A DNA stretch of 64,000 nt from Amoebidium appalachense (lineage: Eukaryota > Ichthyosporea): positions 372,001-436,000 of the forward strand of contig CAVNZM010000007.1 in NCBI GenBank assembly GCA_963693365.1, read 5' to 3'. Positions 34,300 to 45,958 of the stretch are shown here, piece after piece. Made by a program: the position numbers and the translations under genes. The first letter of the stretch is position 1; each line of letters opens with the position of its first letter. Under the pieces are notes generated by a model that saw only the letters and a list, made by a program, of their open reading frames with translations, ran no database searches and was not told the origin of the DNA.

Positions 34300-34957
34300 C
34301 TCGTGCAGACACGTAGGTGCGTGTACATACAGACACGCACACACACGTACGCGTGTGCTCACATGTGCACACTGACACTTGCACATGGAGTATGTGTGCA
34401 TATGGACATCTACACACACGTGCACCCTCGTGGGCACATACACAGGCACGGGTGTGCACAGGTCCTTCACACGTGCTTGCACATATCGTTGCACACGTGC
34501 ACACAGTTATCACACACATACACGTGCACGCACACACGCACGCACCCACACACACACACCCACACGCACGCACTTGCATATACACGCACACAAAGAATGG
34601 GCTTGTACGAGCACATGCCATACACGTATAATAGATATACTTAGTGGAGAGCTCGTTTACTGATACATTAAGGCTTATCGAATGTCTTTTTTTTCTTTTA
34701 TGCTTTTATATCCTGTGCTAACAGTTTAGTCATACAACGATTAATGGTTAGATAATATAAGGAGCTCGGGGCACTGACAAGTAACAAAGTTATGTGCTGA
34801 TGTCGCACATGTTGTCTTGTATTTGGTTTGCCAGTTAGTGCTGTAAGGTGGTTTTCCGTTTTTTTTTTTTTTTTTTTATACGGTTGTACGGCTGGAAGCG
34901 CGCGTAATTTTAGGGCTTATGGACCACATACCTAGAGGTATGTTGGTGGTGTAGCTG

Positions 34958-34993
<36 letters not shown>

Positions 34994-35760
34994 GTACGGC
35001 TGTACGGCTAGAGGCGCGCGATTTTAGGGTTTATGCGCCACATGCTCAGAGGTATGTTGGTGGTATAAATAGAGGGACTAGGATTTGCTATTATCTGCAC
35101 CGGGAATTTCGGCCTGAGACCAATTGTAAATTTGGAAGTTTGCGCAAAGCTGTAGATATTGGGCGATCATGGCATGTGAAATGGGTTTTAATCTTTAAGC
35201 TTTTTCCCTCTTTCCCCCTTTCTTACTTGGCAATGATTTTCTTTGCCCCCCTGATTTTGCGACATCATGTTTTTTTACGGTTTCCTATGTGTTGTTTTTC
35301 TAACTCTACCTATAATGTTTAGTGGCACAACATTGTATAATAGCCCTCGCTCACTGGCTGGGCATGTGGGACCGGCACTTGAAGTTTATTTCGCTCGGGC
35401 GACATTTGTTTGGGCATGTACAAGTTCTCGAAAAATTAGTATTAGCATTAGTCGGTGTGTGCATGTTGTACATGTGTGGGTTCTTATGGGAGATACTGGG
35501 GTTGGGAAATGTTCTGTTCATACATTGGGGTCAGTTTTTGAAATAAACTGCGTGGACCCATATGCAAAATATGTGGAATGGGCCGGGCATGATCGTGAGT
35601 GCCCATATTCGACACCATTTTGATCTGCATCATGCAAGGCCTAGGCGGGCCACACATGAAATTTCTGTGTGGCACACATGTGCACAAGCTTGTATATATA
35701 GTGTTAGCACACGTGAGTGCGCATGTACATGCGGGCGCGTGCACACACACACACACACAC

Positions 35761-35796
<36 letters not shown>

Positions 35797-36798
35797 CGTC
35801 CACACACACACACACATGTGACACACACACACAACCGTGACACAAACATGAACATGCGCACGCGTACACAAACATGTGGTCACGTGTGCGCGCAATCAGG
35901 CACCCACTAATTTAAAGCCATGATCATGTTCTCCACCTGAGCTTGTCCAATTAATCATTAGCTCGGGAATATCATGTGGCACATGCAGTTCACTCGAACA
36001 CTGGCACACCCAGCCGGTCCGGTCACCAACACACGGGTACCGTAAATTCGAACGCACTTGCATGTGTGCGCACACAATCACACCGGCACCGTGTACACGC
36101 AGTCATCGCACAGACACACACAAACACGTTGACACACACACCATTGCACACACACATGCATACACACCATTATAAACGCACACGTGACACATGCACACAC
36201 ACAGTAGTACACATGGCGCGTGTGTGTGCGCGCACACACACACACACAAACACAGACACACGCCACATCCACCACTCCGGAAAACATGCACACATGCGCG
36301 CACGCACACACACACACATGCACGCCCACACACACACGCATACACAACACACACGCAAACGCAAACTCACACACACACATGAGACTGACACGTGTGCCCA
36401 AACCTTTAAACACGTGCACACAAGCACATTTGAAAACTCATCCTGGCATTACGCACAATCACGTGAACGCATGACGGTGGATCATAAAGAAATAAGACAC
36501 GAAGTTCAACTTACGCAATGAGATACATGGTGCAGGGCGCATGCAAGGGGCAAACTCGGGCGTGCATTGGCAATATCACTTATTCATTATCAACATACAG
36601 CGACTTTGTATACGTGACCTCCACACAACTAATATTAAATGATGAGAACGGTGCGGGGCACATGCAAATGCAGAGGTTCCCGTGCAGCAAAAATGGGTGT
36701 GTGTGTTTGTATGGGGCGGGCCAGGGAGGAGGGGGAGGGGCTAGAGGGTTAACATGACGAAAAAAGGCAGTGGACAATAGTTGTTCAGAAGCTGCAGA
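34300..36798. other. Intergenic region between the Src-like and membrane-protein genes
   Basis: Contains CA-rich sequence (34320-34600), two T-runs each followed by a related ~85-bp unit (34860-35080), unique sequence (35100-35690) and CA-rich tracts at 35740-35840 and 36100-36390. Both flanking genes converge, so their 3' ends face each other. No gene supported. Confidence 0.5.
34878..35076. repeat. Two-copy ~115-bp duplication including a T-run
   Basis: 34878-34962 and 34993-35076 share TGTACGGCT, GCGCGCG, ATTTTAGGG, CCACAT and AGAGGTATGTTGGTGGT in order. Each is preceded by a poly-T run of 16-30 bases. Confidence 0.8.
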
Positions 36799-36804
36799 TT
36801 TATT
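36799..36804 (-). terminator. Polyadenylation signal AATAAA
   Basis: AATAAA on the minus strand, about 165 bp downstream of the membrane-protein stop codon. Position and hexamer fit a standard cleavage signal. Confidence 0.5.
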
Positions 36805-36968
36805 TCGCTAATCTGTACATACAAAAACTCCTGGGCTGCCCGGTTCCTGCCATGGCTGCCACATATCTTAACTGCCACCCAAAAAACACCGTCATTCAGA
36901 CCACAGGCTGAAGGGGATAGCTAGGATTGTCAAATTACACCAATAAAATTAAAATATAAAATTAAGAG

Positions 36969-39026
36969 TTAAACCCCATACGAGGGCTTCCCAGGCATTG
37001 CCTGTTGCGTACTGTTCATTTCAGCAAAGCTAAAAGCCTGTGGGTTTGCCTGCAGCTGAGCCGTTGAACCAGCGCTACCGGGGATAAACGACATGTTGGT
37101 GCCAGAGGGCAGGAACGCGCTCTCCTTCATCTGCTGACGCTTGCGACGGCGGTAGAGAACGAAGCCAACCAGGCCACACAGGCAGCAGCAGCACAGCACT
37201 AGCAGGATGCTAACTATGGCAATGATGATGGCCGCACTGCTGCTGCCACTGCTACCACTCTGACCCACAGGCGTGGACCCACCCGCCAAATCGCTGGCCG
37301 TGTATGCGATACCAACATCCTTGCCCACATCAACATCACCGGTCTTACGACGCTCGAGTCTGTGCATGTACTCGGCGTCACGACGGCGGCGGCGTGTCCC
37401 ATCCTCATAGTCCACACGCACAGTGAAGGTAAAGTTCACCTGGTTGCTGCTGGTGGTGGCGGCGGCACAGGCCATTTGCGCCGTAACGGGGAGAGAGAAC
37501 TGGATCTCACGGGGCTCGGTGGCGTTGTTGAAAACGTCGTTCATGGTGGTGGCATCGGTAAGGTACGGGTCATAGGCCGCACAGTTGCCGTCGGATGTGC
37601 GTACAGCGTTGATGATGTCTGCCGTGCGAATAATAACCCCAGTGGTATTGGTCCACAGCTTGATGGACCAGTAGGACATCTCGCCGAGGTTGAAGGCAGC
37701 CGTTGGGCGGTCGACAAGGAACGTGCTGTCGTTACGAAGAGTAATGGTGGGCGTGAACACGTCGGAAATGTTGACCTCCGTGACCTTGCAGAAATCTTTG
37801 GAGTCGAGGTAAAACCTGACGTTTGTGGACTTCTGGAGGATGGTCGGGCACACATTGCTGCTGTTGGCAACGTCTTGGCAAGCCACGGGCAGGTCCAAAA
37901 TGTCGTAGTTTGCCGTCAGCTGACACGCCGTTACCTCTAGGGTTAATTGTACGCTGCAGATGGCATTTGAAGCACTGTTGCATGCAGGTGCCGCCGTCCA
38001 GTTGCTCACAGTGAGGGAGGTGTCGGTCTTCTCCGATGCCGTGGTAAGACCGTTAGCAGGGCCATCAACAGTGTAGGGGTAGGGCAGGGTAACGTCAATA
38101 GTAACAGTGGTGATGTTGTTGGTCTTGTTGACGGCCACGGTGGTGATAGCGGCCTGCAGGTCAGCCTCGGGGTATGTGACGGTGATGGATGCAGTCACGT
38201 TGCCAACACGGTCGATGGCGATACGCAGGTTGGTGATAGCATTACCGCTACGCGTGGTAGGCACACGCAGTTTCTTGGTGCCGCTGATGTACTCTACGTT
38301 TTCGCTGTATGAGGCCTCCAGTGCCAGCTTGTAGGACACAAGGGTGGGGTAGGTATCCTTCACTGCGCCACAGTCCTGGGTTTTGTCGAACCGCACAGCA
38401 AAGTTGAAGGTTGCGTGGCAATTAGATTGGAGGGCATAGCCACTGCCCTGAATGGTGTCGGTAGGGTTGTTGCCTGCAAGTGCCGACCACTTGCACGTTC
38501 CGTACGCAAACTCTGTCGTCCTGCGAGTCCAGTACCAGGGGCCAAGGTCGGCGCGGATTTTAACCTTGTTCTCCTGAATGACGGGGGAGGGGATGAGGGC
38601 TAGAGACATGTTGGCCTGCAGGGCAATGGGTAGGCCGAACGAGCATTTGCTTGTTCCGGTGCTATCCTCGAAGGAGACGTATTCGATAACCACCCCGCCC
38701 AAATTGCTGCTTGTGATAATATCAACAGCTGGCGCTCCGGGGGCTGGAGCAGCCCAATTGTACTTGATGGTCGTGAGGGACTTTGCAGCGTCTGTTGGGT
38801 CAGGAGTGCCGCGAATGGTGATGTTATTCAGTGTCTGAAGCATCAAAACGTCGTCAAGAAATACTGTGCCGGGACCAAGTTTAATGACATCACCGTTGGT
38901 GATGCCGATCATGTCTCCAATAGCGATGGTCTCTCCATTGTTCACTGGGAACTCTGCAGCTGAAGCAAGGCCTGCAAGGGCCAGAAGGCCAGAGAGCAGA
39001 AACATTATGCCTCTATGCACTACCAT
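36969..39026 (-). CDS. Intronless type I membrane glycoprotein, 685 residues
   Basis: One uninterrupted frame with balanced codon use. It starts with a signal peptide (MVVHRGIMFLLSGLLALAGLAS, about 1-24, written here only as its core FLLSGLLALAG). Residues ~25-130 read like parallel beta-helix rungs (GDVIKLGPGTVFLDD; NNITIRGT). The ectodomain has many N-glycosylation sequons and spaced cysteines. A polybasic run (GTRRRRRDAEY, about 545-555) could be a furin-type cleavage site. A single membrane helix at ~600-624 (IIIAIVSILLVLCCCCLCGL) is followed by YRRRKRQQ and a ~60-residue tail. The layout of signal, ectodomain, basic cleavage site, helix and short tail resembles zona-pellucida-type proteins, but I could not confirm that domain. 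Function unknown; probably a surface or extracellular-matrix protein. Confidence 0.85.
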   Translation of the reverse strand: MVVHRGIMFLLSGLLALAGLASAAEFPVNNGETIAIGDMIGITNGDVIKLGPGTVFLDDVLMLQTLNNITIRGTPDPTDAAKSLTTIKYNWAAPAPGAPAVDIITSSNLGGVVIEYVSFEDSTGTSKCSFGLPIALQANMSLALIPSPVIQENKVKIRADLGPWYWTRRTTEFAYGTCKWSALAGNNPTDTIQGSGYALQSNCHATFNFAVRFDKTQDCGAVKDTYPTLVSYKLALEASYSENVEYISGTKKLRVPTTRSGNAITNLRIAIDRVGNVTASITVTYPEADLQAAITTVAVNKTNNITTVTIDVTLPYPYTVDGPANGLTTASEKTDTSLTVSNWTAAPACNSASNAICSVQLTLEVTACQLTANYDILDLPVACQDVANSSNVCPTILQKSTNVRFYLDSKDFCKVTEVNISDVFTPTITLRNDSTFLVDRPTAAFNLGEMSYWSIKLWTNTTGVIIRTADIINAVRTSDGNCAAYDPYLTDATTMNDVFNNATEPREIQFSLPVTAQMACAAATTSSNQVNFTFTVRVDYEDGTRRRRRDAEYMHRLERRKTGDVDVGKDVGIAYTASDLAGGSTPVGQSGSSGSSSAAIIIAIVSILLVLCCCCLCGLVGFVLYRRRKRQQMKESAFLPSGTNMSFIPGSAGSTAQLQANPQAFSFAEMNSTQQAMPGKPSYGV

Positions 39027-40243
39027 GCGCAGAGAACGTGGGTTTCAAAGCAAAATAATGTGGTAAAACGGTTCCCAAATCACTTGGCCTGACCGTGCAG
39101 CTAGCGTAGAAAAAAAAAACCGTTACGAGATTCTAAAAAATTGGTTCCTCCTCGCTGAAAAAATAGTTCCTCCTCGCTAACTAACGAAGTGTTTAGCCTA
39201 TTTCGACTTCACAGATGTGGTGTGTGTGATGGTCGACACCAGTGATATTGGAGATACTTATTGGGTAACTTATCTGAGGAATGTCTGATATATCAACAAC
39301 ATGTGATTTACCGCCAATCAGTTAGTGCGATACTTTGCGTGCCTTGGCCAAAGCGCGCCGCGCAGTCAGAGGCTGCTTTCCGAACGGCAACTAATGTTTT
39401 ACAGCTCTTTTCATGTTACTTTTTGATGCACAAAGCACATATGAATGCATGTTTAAGCGTTTAAATAGAGCTTATATGTTCTATTGCAGTTGAGTTCACT
39501 TCGGTCAACACTGTGGAACACCGTGGACGGAATTCAGAATGTCCCCAATTAAACGGAAGTATGCGAGATGCATACTTTACAGTCGTATTCAGCGCTATGA
39601 TTGGTAGATAGTCTTGGTTTTATCCGCGCAGATAGATCTGAGTCATCTGATTTCATGAAGCGTACCGCGCCGTACATGAGGTCATGTCTTGTGGAGCGCT
39701 ACAGTTAACATTAAAAAAAGAAGTGCAAGTAAATTATTTGACTATTTCCTTCATCTTGGATTTTTCTTCTATCTACTTTGGTTCTGCGGATAAAAAAACA
39801 TACTGGCCAGCCGCTTTTATGATCGTCTGAAACCGTACACTGAAATTCTTATGCAAGTATTTACACCTCTCGACTTATTCACCCGGTATTTCAGAGGAAT
39901 GTTGGAATGTTTCGACCCACACAAAACCTTTAGGTAGGAGTCCCGTAGGACGCTGAAAATTGACTTGCGAAGACGCGTTTTTCACGCAAACAGCGGGGTG
40001 CTTTTGGATTATGCCCATATATTTTATATATACGTATGCATACATAAATCTTTGTCTCGCTGGTTCCCTCTTGTGTGCGTTGGTTTGCAGAGTCCCACCG
40101 CGTCAAAGCTGACGTCAAATGCTCACATCGACGTCATCGTGAGAGGCTCAAGGCATCATCGGTGCACCGGGGTGTGAAATTCAAAATGGGGTGCAGGCTG
40201 TACTAGCACATTCCTCCCTACTCAGTTTACTACCGCAGAGTCA

Positions 40244-40300
<57 letters not shown>

Positions 40301-42878
40301 GAGAGGAAAAGCAAAAAATCAGATGCAAAAAATTGAGAGATCAGGCGCCATACAAAATAAAGAGAACCCCTGAATGTTGAACAGCCAGGGCCCGGGGTAT
40401 TTTCTGGACGCGCGGCGGGCCGGCTCTTCAGCAGGGTTGGGCTGGGGTTGACCAGCCTAACCGTATGGCCCTTGGGCCAATCGTAACGGACTATTTCTTA
40501 ATCGTAATGGGGGGGTTCTTGTGGAGCGTTCAGCCCCGTCGAAAACGCCCCTCCAGTCAAACATTCCAAAATGCGCATTTTTACAAGTTGAGTATTGCAG
40601 GATTACAGGCCCTGAGCACAGGTCGGGGCTCGATATTGCACAGCAAGAGAGCTGCAGATAGGTTCTTGAACAGAAATTTTGAAAAAATAGGCAAGATTAG
40701 ATAGTCAAGCATATTTTACGCTAAACACCTGATACGAAAGCTGTTACGACGGCACCCCAACCTTATTCGTATCGGGGTCTCTCGTTAATCATAATTACGA
40801 CGATTTTCGTTCGTAATCCCTACCCTGCTCTTCAGTTTGTCAGGATCATGATCATGACGGGGCCGGGTGGCCCTGCGCATGCGCTGCGCGAGGCCGACTG
40901 TCCTTGGCCGCCTAAAGGCTTCGTTAAGCGGCTCAGATTTTAAAAAAGGGGGGGATGAATGAAACCGATGGCCACTCGTGACTTGTCACGGTCATGGATG
41001 TGTGTGTGTGCGGGTAAAATTGTCCCTAACTAATAAAATATTACATTGATTCACCATAGAAACCCCGTGCCCACGTGCACGGTGCATGTACGTATACATC
41101 TGTAACGCGTAGCCGACGACGGTTCCGTGGACACGGACGTAACGCGTACCCGTAATAAACGCGCCGTGAGCCGTGCTAATAAATAGCGGATGCATGCACG
41201 CTGTAAAAGTTGAATAGTGAATTTGCGTACGTGTGGTCTGTCTGTAACAGTCGTCCGTGCACCAGGGACTCTGATGGAGCGGCTGCACCTTTCAGTTTGT
41301 TGTAATTGCAAGGGAGGTTTTTGCTGTGATAGAATAGTCTATCTGTTTATTCCTGCTCTTCCCAGTCACGTACTTAGCCTAGTTGTTCCCGCCTATCTCT
41401 CCCCCCCCCCCCCCCCCCCCCCCCCGGACTCTCTCAGAGACCCTCTCTCTCTCTCTCCCCCCCCCCCCCCCCCCCCCCCCCTTCGCCCGTTTCCTCCCCT
41501 CCCCCGGCCTCCCCCCTTCTCCCCTCCTCCTCCCCCTCCCCCGACACCAGCCCCACCCACGCCCACCTCAGGGGCCCAACCACATCGACAGAGTCACCGG
41601 CAACTTGCTCTGAGTAAAATCATTCTGGCAAAAGCCGATTTTTCTTCTGCAAAAGCAGGATTATTGTGCTTTTAAAAGCAGGATTATTCTGCTAAAGAAT
41701 AATCTTGCTAAATTCTATATATAGTAAACTATTCAAAATGGTCCGGCTCTGTCCCGGTCCCCCCCCCCCCCCCCCCTGCCCCTCCCCCTCCCCCCCCCCC
41801 CCCCCCTCCCCCCCCTCCCCCCCCCCCCCCCCCCCCCGGCCGCGGCAGGCACGCGGCCGCCCTTTAAACCTCCGGTGCCCCCTGTGTCTTGTAGGGAGGA
41901 AGATTGATCTTGAAGAAGAACCCGGGGAGAGCTCCTCGGGGGTCACTGAGTATAAGCAACTCGGAAGGAGGGAGTCCGGTGGTGGCCCGACGTGGTGATG
42001 GTGGTGGGGAGGGGGGAGGGGGGAGGGGGGAGGGGGGGGGAGAGGGGGGCGGGGGGAAGGGGGAGACCACCCCACCGGGCAGCTGAGCCCCTTCCTGCCC
42101 CTAGAGGGAAGCCCCGGGGAAAGGCGGTGGAGGTGTTGGGGAGGGAGGGGGAGGGGGGAAGCTGTATGATACCGGTAACCTCTGCACTAAACGGTACCAA
42201 AACCACGGAGTATACAAGACCTTTGACGCAAGGAAACAAAGTAATGTATTATTGCGAGCTGGCCTCAAGCCAGCGTATTTCGAAGGAGCCAATTGCACCA
42301 GGTCACGAAGGATCGAAAAGGATACATACTAGTAAACACGATAACCTCGATTTGCCAATGTATGTGCATTACAGTTCCACTGGAGTTTCCACGGGTGCCA
42401 AAGAACTATGTATACTTAGTGGTCATTGGTTCTGCCAGTGCCAATTGAATACCCTGGTGGTGTGTATATCATCCCTTGGAATATGAATAGAGCAATGCTT
42501 TGGTAAGTTTCAAGAACATTAGCGAGATTCACAGCCCACATTCATGACTGCTTGCAACAGAAATAAAGTGTTGGATATGAACATGGTGGTCACGAGATTT
42601 CTACACGTGCTAGCAAGACTCCTGTATGCTACAAACAACATGGCACAGCCCAGTCTCCGTCTCGGGCACACGTGCGATGATGGTTGGGTGTAGCAGTAAG
42701 TGGATGGCCAGGCTGCCGCCACCGACTTTACTCTGTTCCTGCAAGCAGTGTCAGACTGAGCACATGCTGTGTCCGGAAGGCTTTACCGTTTTGTCTTCTC
42801 CCCTCCCCCCCCCCCTCCCCCCCCCCCCCCCCAAAAAAAAAAAAAAAAAAAAAAACACAGAAAACACACATATGCGTA

Positions 42879-42938
<60 letters not shown>

Positions 42939-43014
42939 TGCACGCGAGCGCGCACACACACACACACACGCACACACACACACACACACGGGGTTGAAGC
43001 GTGAGGTGCCAGGC

Positions 43015-43067
<53 letters not shown>

Positions 43068-43228
43068 TGGTGGTGGTGGTGGGGGGGGGGGGGGGTTTGT
43101 GGACGGGGTGGGGCGAGGGGGAGGGGGGTGGTGGGGAAGGGGGGCGGGGGTTGTGTGACGGTGTGCATGCCACCGTTTCTTTTCTTTTCTGTTCTTTCTC
43201 TCTTTCTTTCTTTATTTCTTTTCTTTTC

Positions 43229-43263
<35 letters not shown>

Positions 43264-43427
43264 TGTATGAGTCGAGAAGGGGGGGGGGGGAGGGTGAGGG
43301 GGGGAGGGGGGGGGGAGGGTGTCTGAGGTATACCAGTGAATGTTCCGTGTTGCAAAACAGATATTGAGATGATAAGGATGATGGGCTTCATTGTGTCTGT
43401 AGGAGTCTGCATGTTGCATTTGGGTGT

Positions 43428-43502
<75 letters not shown>

Positions 43503-43660
43503 TGCGTGCGTGCGTGCGGGGGGAGGGGGGGGGGGGGGGGGGGGGGGGGCGGGGGGGGGGGAAAGGGGGGGAGGGGGGAGGGGGGGTTGCATGGAAAAAG
43601 TGTGTGTGGAGGGACGTGGTAGGCAGGTAGGGCAGGTAGGGGTGGGGGGGATGGGTTTAG
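39027..43660. other. Intergenic region
   Basis: 39027-41380 is mostly unique sequence with a ~48-bp (TA)n tract at 40249-40298. 41400-41580 is C/CT-rich, 41760-41840 C-rich and 42000-42060 G-rich. 42800-42990 is poly-C, then poly-A, then (CGCA)n, then (CA)n. 43018-43070 is (GT)n and 43260-43590 GT/G-rich. No gene supported; the promoter of the 36969-39026 gene should lie just above 39026. Confidence 0.5.
40249..40298. repeat. (TA)n microsatellite
   Basis: About 48 bp of pure TA, the only sizeable TA array in the window. Confidence 0.95.
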
Positions 43661-43677
43661 GGTTGTGGTTTGCAGAC

Positions 43678-43828
43678 CTGTGTGGCCAGGACCTCCAGCA
43701 TGCGCCTGTATGCCTCCTGGTAGCGTTCATTGGCGGCCAGCTGTGCCTCCATGGCCTCGGCATGGCTGCAGTGGCCCTACCGGTAGCTGCTGGGCCGCCG
43801 CCGCCACAGCTGCTCAAACTGCAACTCA
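43678..43828 (-). pseudogene. Coiled-coil exon with in-frame stop (gene remnant)
   Basis: The minus-strand frame reads FEQLWRRRPSSYR, then TAG (43779-43777), then EAMEAQLAANERYQEAYRRM and LEVLATQ, ending at a good donor (CAG followed by GTCTGC). The composition is that of a helical coiled-coil segment. The same-frame stop between two plausible coding halves suggests a disabled copy, a polymorphism or a sequence error. TAG is used as a normal stop by the globin and Src-like genes, so recoding is unlikely. It probably belongs with the fragments at 44271-44921. Confidence 0.45.
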
Positions 43829-44163
43829 TGTAAGTAAGGGTGCAACCGTGCTGTGCTTAGACACATATTCCTATATCCCTCCTCCTCCTACCATCGCCCG
43901 CCAATGCACAAACGCACATATGCGCACGAAAATATGGATGCGCGAACAAACACACACACACACACAAGCATACATGCATGCACGCACGCAAGCAAGCATG
44001 CACACACACACACACACCTGCACATAGGCACACACACGAGTCTATACAAGTACATGGTGACACACACGCATAAACATGCGCTCATGCATGCACCCATCCA
44101 CCCACATGCACAGGCGCTTGCAACATGCCCCCCCCCCACAAAAAAAAAACAAAAAAAACCATC

Positions 44164-44269
<106 letters not shown>

Positions 44270-44270
44270 T

Positions 44271-44921
44271 ACCCCGTGCATGGCCAGCACCCACTCTGCC
44301 TTGAATGTTTCTCTCATCCATGCCAGCAGGGCATTGTCATCATACGCGACATGTCCATGTACCTAGCCGTCGGGTCTTTGTGGGCAGGCAGGCCGGCCCA
44401 GGTGTGGCCACGTGCAAGGTCACAGGCCACATGCCGATGGCAAGCATGGTGCCTATCCGCTCATCCACACCCGCCCCCTCCCACGGCCCTCCATATCTCG
44501 TCCTGCAGGTTCAGCCAGTCTCCCCCCTGTTCGAGAACACAATCACAGGCTCCCCCTTGCTGTCCTGCGCATACAGGGGGTATTTTTTGTGGCCTCGGCT
44601 GTCCGTTTTTGCAAACGCCGCTGTGTTGTAGAAGTGGCGTTCGAGCGAATACATGCTGCCCGGCTGAAGCAGCCCGAGGATGGTGAGCATCCGGATAAAC
44701 GTTGAATCAACCGGTAGTTGGTTGCAGAATTGGTGGTCGAGTTGGGAGTTCAGTGCATGGAGACGGGGGAGGATGATGGTGCATGCATTGAAGTTCATTT
44801 TCGAGGGGTCGGCCAAGATGTATCGGATCGCGATGGGATCAAACAATCTTGGCAATAAGACCACCGCAGTTTCTCCGTCATCCAGATGAATCTTGACAGG
44901 GCAAATTTCCGTGTTCTTGAG
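44271..44921 (-). pseudogene. Unrecognised coding remnant with several frame breaks
   Basis: It begins at a clean acceptor (CACACAG before 44921). The frame is open for ~136 residues to a TGA at 44511, with normal protein composition (TAVVLLPRLFDPIAIRY; FIRMLTILGLLQPGSMYSL; GEPVIVFSNRG). Coding-like sequence then continues in other frames: NLQDEIWRAVGGG, VDERIGTMLAIGMWPVTLHV, HKDPTARYMDMSRM and DDNALLAWMRETFKAEWVL, each shifted relative to the last. Three or more indels in ~250 bp argue for a decayed gene rather than introns. I do not recognise the family. Confidence 0.5.
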
Positions 44922-44982
<61 letters not shown>

Positions 44983-45236
44983 TGTGCGTGTGCGCGCGCG
45001 CGTACATGGTTGTGTGTGTAATTGCCCAAAGTTAGTGGCAGTAGAGGGCTGAATTAAGAGAGCAAGGGAGCCTGAGGGTGCTTGGGGGATGGGGGGGTGG
45101 GGGCTTGGAGGGGGTGGGGTTGGGTAGGGCTGGAGGGAAGGGGGGAGGGGGGGAGGAGGGTAGGTGGAAAACGAAACTGAGCGATGGACGGAGAGAATAA
45201 GTGTTGGGTCAAGTCTGCTAATAGAAGCACGTGCAG

Positions 45237-45241
<5 letters not shown>

Positions 45242-45298
<57 letters not shown>
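45242..45298. repeat. (GT)n microsatellite
   Basis: A pure GT array flanked by G-rich blocks at 45060-45165 and 45320-45545. Confidence 0.95.
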
Positions 45299-45552
45299 AT
45301 GCTCGTACGTGTTTGCGGAGGGAAGAGGGAGGGAGAGAGAGGGAGGGGGGAGTGGGGGGTTCAGCAAACGTGTGTGCACAGGTGTGCAGGGTATCTTGAG
45401 CGGAAGGGAGAGAGGGAGGGAGGAAGGGGGGGGGGGGGATAAGCTGTTTTACACAGTACTTAGTGTGTGATTCACGATGCGCATGGAGCAAAGGGTAGGG
45501 GGGAAGGGGGGAGGGGGGGGGGGGGGGGGGGGGGGAGGGGGGAAGGGACCCC

Positions 45553-45760
45553 TTAGTCGTATCCAAAGCCAAATGCACCTCCATTTCTATTTTTGAGTTT
45601 GGGCAAATTGCTTATTAAGACACCCCACGTGCATGTATCTTCAGAAAACATACGCTTAAGCGCCTTTCAACAATATCCCTAATTTGGTGCATAAACTGAT
45701 GACCACAGCTCTTGGATGAGCTCGTGCTTGACGATTAACTCTGCATGAGCATCGCACAAT
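45553..45760 (-). pseudogene. Unrecognised coding remnant, C-terminal fragment
   Basis: The minus-strand frame ends FSEDTCTWGVLISNLPKLK and NRNGGAFGFGYD before TAA at 45553. Upstream in the same frame is ELIVKHELIQELWSSVYAPN, separated from it by TAG and TGA codons. A third frame reads HQIRDIVERRLS across the gap. This again looks like a gene whose frame has been broken by small indels. No family recognised. Confidence 0.4.
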
Positions 45761-45958
45761 GATTGGCCGGGAAAAAACCCGCCCCGAGGACATCACTTGC
45801 AGCCTATTTGCTGCGCACACACGCACACCCACATGCACACATCCACATACAAAGGCACCCACCTTGCTATCCGCTGCAGCACCACCACCCACCCGCATGG
45901 CCACATCCACCAGCACCAGCCCAATGCCGACAGTTACACACACGGCTGTCTTGCTCAG

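Noticed and set aside
36518-36690. Two further copies of the dispersed repeat
   Set aside because: Only ~35-bp similarities around GGTGC.GG.CACATGCAA; too short and diverged to call without an alignment search.
43777-43779. Alternative genetic code with TAG as sense
   Set aside because: The globin, Src-like and Glu/Lys-rich frames all terminate at TAG, and other genes contain no in-frame TAG.
43665-43833. Plus-strand coding exon with a good donor (CAT then GTAAGTAAG)
   Set aside because: The minus-strand reading gives a far more protein-like coiled coil and fits the neighbouring minus-strand fragments, although the plus-strand donor is notable.
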